DNA from: Lachnospiraceae bacterium
Lineage (GTDB): Bacteria; Bacillota; Clostridia; Lachnospirales; Lachnospiraceae
NCBI GenBank assembly: GCA_024403335.1
Contig: JAKSSA010000024.1
Coordinates: 1 to 36,031 of the forward strand
Direction: 5' to 3'
DNA: 36,031 nucleotides
Part shown: one piece after another, positions 7,916-16,859 of the stretch
Numbering within the stretch: the stretch's first letter is position 1
Layout of the letters: each line of letters begins with the position of its first letter
Program-made: the position numbers and the translations under genes
Notes under the pieces: model-generated
What the model was told of the DNA's origin: nothing
Seen by the model: the letters and a program-made list of their open reading frames with translations, nothing else
Databases searched by the model: none

Positions 7916-8479
7916 ATGCAAGAAAATAACAAAATCTTTTCAACACATTTTTCAATCCATTACACATTTATCGATGAAACTCACGAAACAGAACTTAAAA
8001 TACTGGTAAATAATAATAACATTCTTGCCTTTTCACAAAACGACCAAACATTTACAACTCGATGGAATCTCGACGAAATTATACTATGGCTTCGTCAATT
8101 CATCGACAACTTAGCAGAAGACCCATATCCTGTATCAGTTGAAGGAGAATACGCCTCGATCAAGGACATTAAAGCCCGCGAATTTGATACCGATGATGAT
8201 GAATTATTCGACGCATATTATGATAAACTTGATGAGTGGAATCTTCGCCATCGATGGCATACATCATCACAAGGAGCCATATTGGCTGATTTGTACTTTC
8301 AATTAAATGGAGATTTCATAGAAATATCTTGGAATAATCAAGATGCCGAATCAGGAATCCTATTTGAAAATATAATAGGTGGTGTAAGTATTCCAAAAGA
8401 ATTATTTGTAAATGAAATTAATTCTTTCCTGATAGCTTATTGTGATCATTGGTTCCCTGATAATTCTCAATTTCATTAA
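7916..8479 (+). CDS. Acidic immunity-like protein
   Basis: 187 residues, rich in Asp and Glu, with no signal peptide or membrane segment. Recognisable blocks are WNLDEIILWLRQFIDNL, EDPYPVSVEGEYASI, a strongly acidic stretch (FDTDDDELFDAYYDKLDEW), LRHRWHTSSQGAILADLYFQ and FIEISWNNQDAESG. The composition and the position immediately downstream of a basic toxin-tail-like gene are those of immunity proteins of polymorphic toxin systems. The ATG at 7916 follows a purine-rich AGGAAAGGA site; an upstream in-frame ATG at 7856 would overlap the preceding gene by 59 bases and lacks such a site. Function is inferred from context; the family was not identified. Confidence 0.5.
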   Translation: MQENNKIFSTHFSIHYTFIDETHETELKILVNNNNILAFSQNDQTFTTRWNLDEIILWLRQFIDNLAEDPYPVSVEGEYASIKDIKAREFDTDDDELFDAYYDKLDEWNLRHRWHTSSQGAILADLYFQLNGDFIEISWNNQDAESGILFENIIGGVSIPKELFVNEINSFLIAYCDHWFPDNSQFH

Positions 8480-8523
8480 AATAAAAAAACGTACTGAGTA
8501 TCCAGTTTAGTTAATTCCATCAA

Positions 8524-8550
8524 AAAACGCCCTCGCAATGAGGGCGTTTT
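8524..8550. terminator. Bidirectional intrinsic terminator between islet and GH31 gene
   Basis: AAAACGCCCTC (8524-8534) pairs perfectly with GAGGGCGTTTT (8540-8550) around a 5-base loop, with A and T tracts on the two sides. It can stop both the rightward islet transcript and the leftward GH31 transcript. An imperfect GTATC/GATAC repeat lies at about 8579-8598. Confidence 0.9.
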
Positions 8551-8617
8551 AAATGTTAAACTTATTATCAAATAACCAGTATCTTATATCTGATACCTGA
8601 TTTTTGTTCTTTAATTC

Positions 8618-10618
8618 CTATAATCTCTCAAATACAGGAATTGCTTCCAAAGGAGCTGCTGCAAGTACTGTCATTCCGCCCTTGCCTGCATTAATAACTG
8701 TACCGTCAAGTAATGACTTCCAAATTCCTTCAGGTAAATATACATCTCTTTCAAACTGATTGAGCTTTACAATAGGCGCTACAAGATACTTTGCACCGAA
8801 CATATATTGATCTTCTATGTTCCAGCAATTCTTGTCCTCAGGGAACTCATAGAACATGGTTCTCATAAGAGGTGAACCGTTCTCGCTTGCTTCTGCATAT
8901 AAAGAACTGATATATCCCTTTAAGCTTTCTCTCAAATCAAGGTTCTGCTTCATTATCTTAAATGCTTCATCACCATATGCGTACATTTCAGTAGGCTGAC
9001 CTGTATAAAGGTATCCGCCGCCAAAATCATGTTCTGTGTCAAGAGGCGGAATGTTATGAGGATCTCTGTCACCATGAAGTCTCAAAACAGGGCTGAATAC
9101 TGCAAATTCGAACCAACGAAGTAAAAGCTGCTTAAAATCAGGATCATTTACATCACCTTCCATAAAGCCGCCGATGTCTGTTGTCCACCAGGGAATACCA
9201 GCGATACCTGCATTAAGTCCTGCAACAATCTGATCTTTTAAGGATTCAAAGGTACTCTGAACGTCACCTGACCAAAGCAAGGTTGCATAATTCTGGCTTC
9301 CAATCCATGCACTTCTTACAAGATTTAAAATCCAAGGAGCGTTTTCCTTCTTTAAACCATCATAAAATGCTTTTGTATAAAGCTTAGGATAAATATTACT
9401 TACCTGTAAAGCAGGTCCTAAATGATAACGATAGTTTTCATAATCATAAATCGCATAATCAGGTTCGGAATTATCAAGCCAGAACATGTCTATGCCATAC
9501 TTGCGATAGTTTTCGTTGCACTTCTCCCAAACAAATTCCTGTGCTAAAGGATTCGTTGCATCCAAAGTTAAGCAATCGCCCTGGAAATCATAGGTCTGAA
9601 TTGAACCGCGTTCTGTCTGAACAAGCAAGCCTCTGTCATTAAGCTTATAGAAATTGCTTGATTTTCTGTCAACAGAAGGCCATACAGAAACCATAACCTT
9701 GGTTCCCATTTCATGCAATTCATCAACCATTGCCTTCGGATCTGGCCAATACTTCTTATCAAAGCACCAATCACCCTGACGAGGCCAGTGGAAAAAGTCG
9801 ATTACGATAACATCAAGCTTAATTCCAAGCTCTTTATATTTTCTTGCAACACTCAAAACCTCATCCTGCGTTCTGTAACGAAGCTTGCACTGCCATAAAC
9901 CAAGAAGCTCGTCAGGCATTGCAGGAGCGCGACCTGTAACTTCTGTATAATTTTCAATAATTTTCTTAGGATTCTCATCAACAGTTACCCAGTAATCCAT
10001 CTGAGGTGTTGAATCAACATGCCACTCAGTATAGTTTTTACCGAAAGTAGCTCTGCCTACCGCAGGATTATTCCAAAGGAAACCATAATTCAAGCTTGAA
10101 ATAAGGAAAGGTATTGAAACCTGTGAATTTCTCTGTGCAAGTTCCAAAACACAGCCCTTCTGATCAAGATAAGCGTGCTGGTACTGTCCCATACCATAAA
10201 TCTTTTCCTCATCATTGCTTTCAAAACGAATATTAAGTCCGAAAGAATAGCTTCCTTTAACAGGCACATATTCACGATTTATAACCTTAAGGCACTTACT
10301 TTCCTTTGTCAAAGCAGGTCCGTAAGTACGGAAATATTCTCTTAATACAAGCTTGTCTTCATTATAAAATGATAAAATTCCGGCCGGATTAATCCAAAGC
10401 TTTATCTTTCCATTCTCAACAAAAGCTTCACCCTTCTTTTCATCGATAGTGATTTTTGCATCCTTACTGTCAGTATCAAGTAATCCCCAGTTAATGTCAC
10501 TTATTTCAGCATTCTTTGTTGAACGAACTCTTAACGCGTTTTTACCCCAGGCTTCAATCTTGATAGTCTCATATTCGCGCTTAATCATAAGTGCATTTTC
10601 TTGTTTCCAAAAGTGCAT
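8618..10618 (-). CDS. GH31 family alpha-glucosidase/alpha-xylosidase
   Basis: Retaining glycoside hydrolase of 666 residues. An N-terminal beta-sandwich (residues 1-225, with EEKIYGMGQYQHAYLDQKG) precedes the (beta/alpha)8 barrel. The nucleophile motif is MFWLDNSEPDY (Asp near 381) and the acid/base motif LWSGDVQSTF (Asp near 450); GIPWWTTDIGGF and RLHGDRDPH complete the active site. The WLD-x-x-EP context resembles alpha-xylosidases that strip xylose from xyloglucan oligosaccharides, but alpha-glucosidase activity on isomalto-oligosaccharides is also possible. No signal peptide is seen, so it should act on imported oligosaccharides. The ATG at 10618 is supported by GGAGGG 5 bases away. It sits alone, divergent from pckA. 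Confidence 0.9.
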   Translation of the reverse strand: MHFWKQENALMIKREYETIKIEAWGKNALRVRSTKNAEISDINWGLLDTDSKDAKITIDEKKGEAFVENGKIKLWINPAGILSFYNEDKLVLREYFRTYGPALTKESKCLKVINREYVPVKGSYSFGLNIRFESNDEEKIYGMGQYQHAYLDQKGCVLELAQRNSQVSIPFLISSLNYGFLWNNPAVGRATFGKNYTEWHVDSTPQMDYWVTVDENPKKIIENYTEVTGRAPAMPDELLGLWQCKLRYRTQDEVLSVARKYKELGIKLDVIVIDFFHWPRQGDWCFDKKYWPDPKAMVDELHEMGTKVMVSVWPSVDRKSSNFYKLNDRGLLVQTERGSIQTYDFQGDCLTLDATNPLAQEFVWEKCNENYRKYGIDMFWLDNSEPDYAIYDYENYRYHLGPALQVSNIYPKLYTKAFYDGLKKENAPWILNLVRSAWIGSQNYATLLWSGDVQSTFESLKDQIVAGLNAGIAGIPWWTTDIGGFMEGDVNDPDFKQLLLRWFEFAVFSPVLRLHGDRDPHNIPPLDTEHDFGGGYLYTGQPTEMYAYGDEAFKIMKQNLDLRESLKGYISSLYAEASENGSPLMRTMFYEFPEDKNCWNIEDQYMFGAKYLVAPIVKLNQFERDVYLPEGIWKSLLDGTVINAGKGGMTVLAAAPLEAIPVFERL

Positions 10619-10746
10619 ACCGCCCTCCCTGTTGCTTTTTTCAACTCAACTTTTTTATAGGCATAAAACTCTTCTCTTATGCTTTTTATGTATTACTATA
10701 ATATCAAAATGGCATTCGTTCATAAATGTATTTTTTTAACTAAGCA

Positions 10747-10803
10747 TTGACTTTTACCTTGTAATTTTATATACTAACACCGAATATGGCTTGTCTGTGC
10801 CAT
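10747..10803 (+). promoter_or_regulatory. pckA promoter with downstream inverted repeat
   Basis: TTGACT (10747-10752), 17-base spacer, TATACT (10770-10775). Just past the expected start site is an inverted repeat, ATGGC-N8-GCCAT (10786-10803), followed by AAATATT-gaa-AAATATTT. The first could be an operator; the second is AT-only and less telling. The 5' untranslated region is about 110 bases. Confidence 0.65.
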
Positions 10804-10893
10804 GTCAGAAATATTGAAAAATATTTAAAAAGGTATTCGACTTCGTTTCAAATAGGCAAACGGAGTTCATCAAAATTTTAAGGAGGAACGATT

Positions 10894-12612
10894 ATGTCCA
10901 CAAAAGCTTATTATAAGCCGGAAGAAATCGGTGCTGGAAAAGTTGGTTTTTCTAAGACTCGTTCTATCATCGAAGCAGCCTTCTACGGAAACAACGTAGT
11001 TAAGGTAAACACATTAAAAGAAGCCTATGAATTGGCTAAGAACTCACCCGGAACTATCGTAACAGATATGCCCGTTAAGGATGGTGACACATTTGGTCTT
11101 GAAAAGGACGCTAAGGTTTTACTTTTCAATGATGGCGCTGTTACAGGTCGTTATGCAGTAGCTCGTCGTATTAAGGGCGAACCTGGTGTTGATGAAGCAA
11201 AGCTTGACAAGGTTGTTATGGACGCTGTTTATGAGTCAAGATGGAAAACTCTCTATCATGCAGAGTGCTACATTGGTCTTGATCCTGAATTCATGGTTAA
11301 GGCTCATCTCCTTCTTCCTCAGGGCGAAGAAAACCTCCTTTACAACTGGATGCTTAACTTCCAGTATATGTCAGATTACTATGTAAAGATGTACAAGAAT
11401 TCTAAGCCTGTTGGTGATGGTAAGGAACCTGATATCTATATCTTCTCAGATCCTCAGTGGGAACCCCATGAAGCTCCTGATGTTGATTACAGCTGCTTAT
11501 CAGATCCTCGTACACTTTGCTACTTCGATACAAACCAGAACTGTGCATGTATCCTTGGTATGAAGTACTTTGGTGAACACAAGAAGGGTACTCTTACAAT
11601 CGCTTGGGCTATTGCTAACAGAAATGGTTATGCTTCATGCCATGGTGGTCAGAAGGAATACTCACTTGAAGGCGGAAAGAAGTTCGTTGCTTCTGTTTAT
11701 GGTCTTTCAGGTTCAGGTAAGTCAACACTTACACATGCTAAGCACAGCGGTAAGTACGATGCATTTGGCGGTATCAAGGTTCTCCATGATGACGCTTTCA
11801 TCATCAACGCTGACACATGTTCATCTATCGCATTAGAGCCTACATACTTCGATAAGACAGCAGATTATCCTACAGGATGCCCTGATAATGAATATCTTAT
11901 CACAGTTCAGAACTGCTCAGCTACAATGGATGAAAACGGCAAGATTCAGCTTGTTACAGAAGATATCCGTAATGGTAACGGACGTGCTATCAAGTCAAAG
12001 TTATGGTCACCTAACCGCGTTGACAAGATTGAAAGCCCTGTAAATGCTATCTTCTGGATCATGAAGGATCCTACAATCCCTCCTGTTGTTAAGCTTAAAG
12101 GTTCAGCTTTGGCTTCAGTTATGGGTGCTACACTTGCTACAAAGACATCTTCTGCAGAACGTGTTAAGGCAGGAACTGATATGAATGCTATCAGAATCGT
12201 ACCTTATGCAAATCCTTTCAGAACATATCCTCTTGTAAATGACTATGTTAAGTTCAAGAAGCTCGTTGAAGAAAAGGGTGTTGACTGCTACATCGTAAAT
12301 ACCGGTGACTTCATGGGCAAGAAGGTTAAGAAGGAAGATACATTAGGTATCCTTGAAACCATCGTTGAAGGAAAGGCTAAGTTCGAGAAGTGGGGCAACT
12401 TCGATGATATCGAAATCATGAATGACTGGTCAGGTAAGACCGGAGATTTCACTCCAGACTTGAATGATGCAAGCTACATTGCAGAACTCAAGAATGCTAT
12501 GCAGACAAGAGTTGATGCTGTTGAAGGCTTCGCTACAAAGAAGGAAGGCTATGACAAGTTACCTGATGAAGCTATGGAAGCTTTAAAGAAGGTTGTTGCG
12601 GCTTTAAACTAA
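10894..12612 (+). CDS. pckA: Phosphoenolpyruvate carboxykinase (ATP type)
   Basis: Interconverts oxaloacetate plus ATP with phosphoenolpyruvate, CO2 and ADP. In saccharolytic anaerobes it often runs towards oxaloacetate as an ATP-gaining CO2-fixation step. The P-loop is GLSGSGKST (about residues 271-279) and the metal-binding kinase-2 motif is LHDDAF (about 297). The substrate-site region SDPRTLCYFDTNQN and the late TSSAERVKAGTDMNAIRIVPYANPF stretch fit the PEPCK fold. At 572 residues it is longer than the about 530-residue enteric enzyme and clearly divergent from it. A strong AGGAGG lies 8 bases before the ATG. Codon use is highly biased, as in highly expressed genes. It forms a single transcription unit with its own promoter and terminator. 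Confidence 0.88.
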   Translation: MSTKAYYKPEEIGAGKVGFSKTRSIIEAAFYGNNVVKVNTLKEAYELAKNSPGTIVTDMPVKDGDTFGLEKDAKVLLFNDGAVTGRYAVARRIKGEPGVDEAKLDKVVMDAVYESRWKTLYHAECYIGLDPEFMVKAHLLLPQGEENLLYNWMLNFQYMSDYYVKMYKNSKPVGDGKEPDIYIFSDPQWEPHEAPDVDYSCLSDPRTLCYFDTNQNCACILGMKYFGEHKKGTLTIAWAIANRNGYASCHGGQKEYSLEGGKKFVASVYGLSGSGKSTLTHAKHSGKYDAFGGIKVLHDDAFIINADTCSSIALEPTYFDKTADYPTGCPDNEYLITVQNCSATMDENGKIQLVTEDIRNGNGRAIKSKLWSPNRVDKIESPVNAIFWIMKDPTIPPVVKLKGSALASVMGATLATKTSSAERVKAGTDMNAIRIVPYANPFRTYPLVNDYVKFKKLVEEKGVDCYIVNTGDFMGKKVKKEDTLGILETIVEGKAKFEKWGNFDDIEIMNDWSGKTGDFTPDLNDASYIAELKNAMQTRVDAVEGFATKKEGYDKLPDEAMEALKKVVAALN

Positions 12613-12643
12613 TCAACAGTCAAATTGATTAAAAATTAAATTT

Positions 12644-12670
12644 ACCGGGTACGCAAGTGCCCGGTTTTTT
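12644..12670 (+). terminator. Intrinsic terminator of pckA
   Basis: ACCGGGTAC pairs with GTGCCCGGT (one T-G pair) across a gcaa tetraloop and is followed by TTTTT, 31 bases past the stop. Confidence 0.92.
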
Positions 12671-12686
12671 GATGATTTTTATTTTC

Positions 12687-12716
12687 TTGTAAAAAATAGT
12701 GCTATAATGATATAAT
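12687..12716 (+). promoter_or_regulatory. Promoter of the epimerase-like gene
   Basis: TTGTAA (12687-12692), 18-base spacer, TATAAT (12711-12716). A second TATAAT sits at 12703 but has no -35 at the right distance. The start codon is 28 bases past the -10. Confidence 0.65.
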
Positions 12717-12743
12717 CTTCGTATCAATTTAATCGGAGACAAT

Positions 12744-13643
12744 ATGAAAGCAATAATATATGGTGCTAACGGATATATCGGTTTTCATCTTACAAATACA
12801 CTTTTGCATAATGGGCACGAAGTTCTTGCAATCGTTCACGAAAGCACAGGACATCTTAATGAAATATCACAAAAAAACTTGACAATCATTGATGATAAAG
12901 AATTTCTTTCCAAATCAAATAATCCTTTAAACACAGATTTTTGTAATTATGATATTCTTTATCACCTTGCCTGGGCAGGTTCTTGTGGTAAAGAAAGGTC
13001 AGATGCCTTATTACAGCTTAAGAATGTTGAGCTTGCTGTTTCCATTTTGGTAATAGCAGAAAAAATAAAATGCAAGAAGATTATTTTCATCGGTACAATA
13101 TACGAAAAGCTCTCAGACGAAATGTTAAAACAGCAAAGCTTTAACAACAATGCATTTTATATCCTTGCCAAAAAGCATTCTCACGAGCTGACGCTTGAGT
13201 TATCTAAAAAAATGAATATAAAATACATTTGGTGTAATCTCTGCCATCCTCTTGGAAAATATATGCTAAAAACACAGTTTATGCCTTCAGCTATTGATGC
13301 ATTTTTAGAAAATAAAGAAACAGCTTTTGATTCCTGCAAGATTTGGTACGATATTTACTCTGTAAATACTTTAGCAAATCAGCTATCAATTCTTGGAGAA
13401 AAAGAGCCTAAAGAAAACTACTACTATCTTGGAAGTGGCAATCCAAAGCTTTCCTGTGACTATCTTACAATTGCTTCAAAGCTTTGTGATTATAAGCTTG
13501 AAATCGGTTTTAACAAGCTTCCTGAAAATCCCTTGAGTTTCGAAAAAGAATGGTTCTCTACCACTTCCTTTGAAACTGAATTCAATTATAAAAATACTGA
13601 AAAATTCGAGGATGTTGTAAGGGAATATAAAGACACACTTTGA
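12744..13643 (+). CDS. NAD(P)-dependent epimerase/dehydratase-like protein (extended SDR)
   Basis: 299 residues with an N-terminal Rossmann nucleotide-binding motif (YGANGYIGFHL, the GxxGxxG type), then YHLAWAG, KIIFIGTIYE where the catalytic Ser/Thr strand lies, and YILAKKHSHEL supplying the Tyr-x3-Lys pair (about residue 139). This is the pattern of nucleotide-sugar epimerases, dehydratases and reductases. The substrate cannot be predicted; no cell-wall or capsule genes adjoin it. CGGAG (12734-12738) is the ribosome-binding site. It is a single-gene unit between terminators. The A/T-rich codon use differs from the highly expressed pckA next door but matches the rest of the window. Confidence 0.75.
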   Translation: MKAIIYGANGYIGFHLTNTLLHNGHEVLAIVHESTGHLNEISQKNLTIIDDKEFLSKSNNPLNTDFCNYDILYHLAWAGSCGKERSDALLQLKNVELAVSILVIAEKIKCKKIIFIGTIYEKLSDEMLKQQSFNNNAFYILAKKHSHELTLELSKKMNIKYIWCNLCHPLGKYMLKTQFMPSAIDAFLENKETAFDSCKIWYDIYSVNTLANQLSILGEKEPKENYYYLGSGNPKLSCDYLTIASKLCDYKLEIGFNKLPENPLSFEKEWFSTTSFETEFNYKNTEKFEDVVREYKDTL

Positions 13644-13712
13644 TATGTTGATATTTTGAATTTTTACATTTTGATATTTTAAATTTTGGCATTTTGATAT
13701 CTCGATTTTTTA
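13641..13712. repeat. Degenerate 23-base tandem repeat starting at a stop codon
   Basis: About three copies of a T-rich unit built on catTTTGATATttt follow the epimerase-like gene. The core TTTGATAT also includes the gene's own TGA stop (13641-13643). It is one of several such post-stop arrays in the window. Confidence 0.55.
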
Positions 13713-13747
13713 TATTTAATATAATGTTATAACGAATTCATAAACAC

Positions 13748-13791
13748 AAAGGGACTGTGAAAAAATGTTTTCATTTTTTCACAGTCCCTTT
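13748..13791. terminator. Bidirectional intrinsic terminator between convergent genes
   Basis: A perfect 20-base-pair stem (13748-13767 with 13772-13791) closes on a 4-base loop and is flanked by A/T tracts. It sits between the rightward epimerase-like gene and the leftward metG. Confidence 0.92.
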
Positions 13792-13868
13792 TAATATTCA
13801 TATTTAATATGCAATTTAACAGGAAATAACTCGTTTGTATTTTTTTATTACATTTTTACAATTCCAAA

Positions 13869-15848
13869 TTAGCAAATTTCTGCGCCTGCAGGCATAGTCT
13901 TTTCAGGAGTCATCAATGCAAGATTTCCATCTGCATCCTCTGCACAAAGCAGCATACCTTCAGATAACACACCTGCTAATGTAGCGGGCTTTAAGTTTAC
14001 CAAAACCATTACCTTCTTGCCAACCATCTCTTCAGGGCTGTAATGAAGCTTAATGCCTGATACAATCTGCTTAACCTGTGAGCCAATCTTTACCTGTGAG
14101 CAGAGCAGCTTCTTAGACTTAGGAACTGCTTCGCACTTAATAATCTCACCAACCTGGAACTGAAGCTTTGAGAAATCATCATAAGAAATTTCAGGCTTTG
14201 CTTCAATATCTATAACAGGCTCTTCTGCCTTTTCTTCAGAAACAATTCCTTCAGCTATCTCATATTCCCTCTTCTGCTTTTCCTGAATTTCTGCTGCCTT
14301 TGCAAGAACGTCATTTAAGTCAAATCTTGCAAATAAAATTTCAGGTGTTTCAGTAACCTTTAATCCATTTTCAATTAAACCAAACTGTGACAACTCTTCC
14401 AAGGTTCTTTCCTTTGAGCCAATCTGGGCAAAAATCTTGTCAGCGGTCTCAGGCATAAAGTTCTTTAAAAGTGTTGTTGCAATGGTAATAGATTCCAAAA
14501 GGTTATAAAGAACAGTCTGCAAACGATCTTTCTTAGCTTCATCCTTTGCCAAAATCCAAGGAGTTGTCTCATCAATGTACTTGTTACATCTCTTATAAAC
14601 TGTAAAAATTTCACTGATAGCATCGGCAACTCTTAAGTCATCCATCTTCTTGATAACTTTACCAACAGAAGACAAGGTTACATCAATAAGTGAATCATCA
14701 AATTCATCCTTAACACCCTTGTTAGCCACAACACCGCCAAAATATTTGTTGGTCATCGATATTGTTCTGTTTACTAAATTTCCCAAGGTATTAGCAAGCT
14801 CAGAGTTTGTTCTTTCTGTCATAAGCTCCCAGGTAATTGTTCCATCGCTTTCAAAAGGCATTTCATGAAGAACGAAGAAACGAACTGCATCAACACCGAA
14901 AATACCGGCAAGGTCGTCAGCGTAGATAACATTTCCCTTTGACTTACTCATCTTCTCGCCACCCTGCAACAGCCAGGGATGTCCGAAAATCTGCTTAGGT
15001 AACGGCAAATCCAAAGCCATGAGCATGCAAGGCCAGTAAATGGTATGGAAACGGAGAATATCCTTTCCAATAAGATGTAAGTCTGCAGGCCAGTGTTTCT
15101 TAAACAAATCTGTTGAATTACCGTCGCAATCGTAACCGATACCTGTTATATAATTGCTCAATGCATCAATCCAAACATATACAACATGCTTGTCATCAAA
15201 GCTTACAGGAACGCCCCACTTAAATGAGGTACGGGATACACAAAGATCCTGAAGTCCGGGAAGAAGGAAATTATTCATCATTTCATTCTTTCTTGACTCA
15301 GGCTGAATAAATTCAGGATGAGTATTAATATGGTCTATAAGTCTCTTTGTATACTTGTCAAGTTTGAAGAAATATGCTTCTTCCTTTGCCTTTACACAAT
15401 CTGCGCCACAATCAGGGCATTTTCCATTTACAACCTGTGAAGCTGTAAAGAAGGATTCGCAAGGCTTGCAATACATTCCTTCATACTCACTTTTATAGAT
15501 ATCGCCCTGGTCATACATTTTCTTAAAGATTTTCTGAACCTGGACAGTATGATCTTCATCGGTTGTACGAATGAATTTATCATATGAGGTCCCGCAAAGA
15601 TCCCATATTCCTTTAATCTGACCGGCAACTCCATCAACAAATTCCTGGGGCGTTACGCCCTTCTGCATGGCCTTCTCCTCAACTTTCTGGCCATGTTCGT
15701 CTGTTCCTGTCTGGAAGAAAACGTCATAGCCTTCAAATCTTTTGAAGCGGGCAATCGAATCCGCCAAAATAGCTTCATAGGTATTGCCAATATGCGGCTT
15801 ACCTGAAGTGTACGCGATTGCAGTTGTAATGTAATACGGTTTTTTCAT
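13869..15848 (-). CDS. metG: Methionyl-tRNA synthetase
   Basis: Charges tRNA-Met in the cytoplasm. The class I HIGH-type motif is in YTSGKPHIGNTYE (near residue 20) and the KMSKSKGN loop is near 300. A zinc knuckle (CKPCESFF, then CPDCGADC) lies near 125-150, so this is the zinc-binding type. A C-terminal EMAP/Trbp111-like tRNA-binding domain (YDDFSKLQFQVGEII to the end) gives the 659-residue length typical of Firmicutes and supports dimer formation. The ATG at 15848 has AAGGAGG 7 bases upstream; a longer frame from 15908 has no site. It has its own promoter at 15899-15927 and ends at the 13748 terminator. Confidence 0.96.
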   Translation of the reverse strand: MKKPYYITTAIAYTSGKPHIGNTYEAILADSIARFKRFEGYDVFFQTGTDEHGQKVEEKAMQKGVTPQEFVDGVAGQIKGIWDLCGTSYDKFIRTTDEDHTVQVQKIFKKMYDQGDIYKSEYEGMYCKPCESFFTASQVVNGKCPDCGADCVKAKEEAYFFKLDKYTKRLIDHINTHPEFIQPESRKNEMMNNFLLPGLQDLCVSRTSFKWGVPVSFDDKHVVYVWIDALSNYITGIGYDCDGNSTDLFKKHWPADLHLIGKDILRFHTIYWPCMLMALDLPLPKQIFGHPWLLQGGEKMSKSKGNVIYADDLAGIFGVDAVRFFVLHEMPFESDGTITWELMTERTNSELANTLGNLVNRTISMTNKYFGGVVANKGVKDEFDDSLIDVTLSSVGKVIKKMDDLRVADAISEIFTVYKRCNKYIDETTPWILAKDEAKKDRLQTVLYNLLESITIATTLLKNFMPETADKIFAQIGSKERTLEELSQFGLIENGLKVTETPEILFARFDLNDVLAKAAEIQEKQKREYEIAEGIVSEEKAEEPVIDIEAKPEISYDDFSKLQFQVGEIIKCEAVPKSKKLLCSQVKIGSQVKQIVSGIKLHYSPEEMVGKKVMVLVNLKPATLAGVLSEGMLLCAEDADGNLALMTPEKTMPAGAEIC

Positions 15849-15898
15849 GGGCAACCTCCTTATATATTTATTTTGTACTCTAATGGTACTAGTTAGGT

Positions 15899-15927
15899 AT
15901 TCTATCAATAAATTTTGATAATGTCAA
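15899..15927 (-). promoter_or_regulatory. metG promoter
   Basis: On the minus strand TTGACA (15922-15927), 17-base spacer, TAGAAT (15899-15904). It lies in the short gap after the lipoprotein gene. The leader is under 50 bases, too short for a T-box. Confidence 0.75.
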
Positions 15928-15936
15928 ATAATGAGT

Positions 15937-16785
15937 TTACCACTCCTCATTTTCTATCTCTTCATCTGAAGGAATTTCTATTTCATAATCAGTATCAAAT
16001 ACCTTACAGGTATTTTCTGTTTTCTCTGTAATACCTAAAACAGATATTTCAAAGCACGAATTCAAAACCAAATTGGTTTCAACATCCACATATGCCATAC
16101 AACTGATTTTTGTTCCCAAATATTCCTCTGAAAACTTGTACTCTGCACATTCTCTGCCTAAAATCTTGGATTTTCCTACTTCCTTCATGCTTGAAGCATA
16201 AGTTAAAGACTGTGTGGCAACACTGTCAAAAAGCGTGTAAAAACTGTCCTTTAACTCTTTTTCTGAATTTTCACCATCGAAAATGGTCTTATACCACTTT
16301 TCGTCCTTACCATATCTTGTGTAAACTACAACCTTACCAGACTCAGAAAAATCATAAATCATTTCTTCTTCGCCTTCTAAGGAATAATAATACTTCTTTC
16401 CCTGTGCTCCAAGTGAAAGAAAAACTGCATCATCATATTCGCCTGAAACATTCATTTCCCAGGTAATCAAAAAGCCATTCTCTGCAAGCTTATCAAGCTT
16501 TGAAGCTCTTTCACTGTCAGTGTCAATCTTTACTATCTCACTATCAGAAAATTCTTCATCAACATTTTCATCAACATTTTCATCAGCATTTGCATCTTCA
16601 TTTCCATTAAATGATAATTTATAACCATTTTCCTCAAGCTTTGACAAAGATTCGTTTACATATTCGCTTGCCATGTTAAAAAGTTCTTCATTACTATAAT
16701 TTAATGAATACATATCTTCCCCGCAGCCTGCAAAACAGCAAGTGATAAAAGCCAAAAACAAAACTGTAATAAAATATTTCTTCAT
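15937..16785 (-). CDS. Secreted lipoprotein of unknown function
   Basis: 282 residues. The first 20 form a type II signal peptide (KKY, hydrophobic core, lipobox FAGC with Cys21), so the protein should be anchored on the outer face of the membrane. Residues about 60-85 are an acidic linker of repeated D-E-N-V units, encoded by 12-base direct repeats (16565-16600). The remaining about 200 residues (LITWEMNVSGEYDDAVFLS, KYYYSLEGEEEMIYDFSES, ECAEYKFSEEYLGTKISC) look like a beta-rich domain of the LolA/LppX-like type; this is a guess from pattern. GGGAGG is 7 bases before the start. It is transcribed from its own palindrome-bearing promoter. Confidence 0.7.
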   Translation of the reverse strand: MKKYFITVLFLAFITCCFAGCGEDMYSLNYSNEELFNMASEYVNESLSKLEENGYKLSFNGNEDANADENVDENVDEEFSDSEIVKIDTDSERASKLDKLAENGFLITWEMNVSGEYDDAVFLSLGAQGKKYYYSLEGEEEMIYDFSESGKVVVYTRYGKDEKWYKTIFDGENSEKELKDSFYTLFDSVATQSLTYASSMKEVGKSKILGRECAEYKFSEEYLGTKISCMAYVDVETNLVLNSCFEISVLGITEKTENTCKVFDTDYEIEIPSDEEIENEEW

Positions 16786-16859
16786 ATACGCCTCCCAAAT
16801 TGTTTTAATTTGTCATTTGACACTATCTGTTTTTCATACATATCCAAACTGAAAACTTT

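Noticed and set aside
15849-15936. T-box or S-box riboswitch upstream of metG
   Set aside because: The leader between the mapped-by-eye promoter and the start is under 50 bases and contains no T-box sequence or terminator hairpin.
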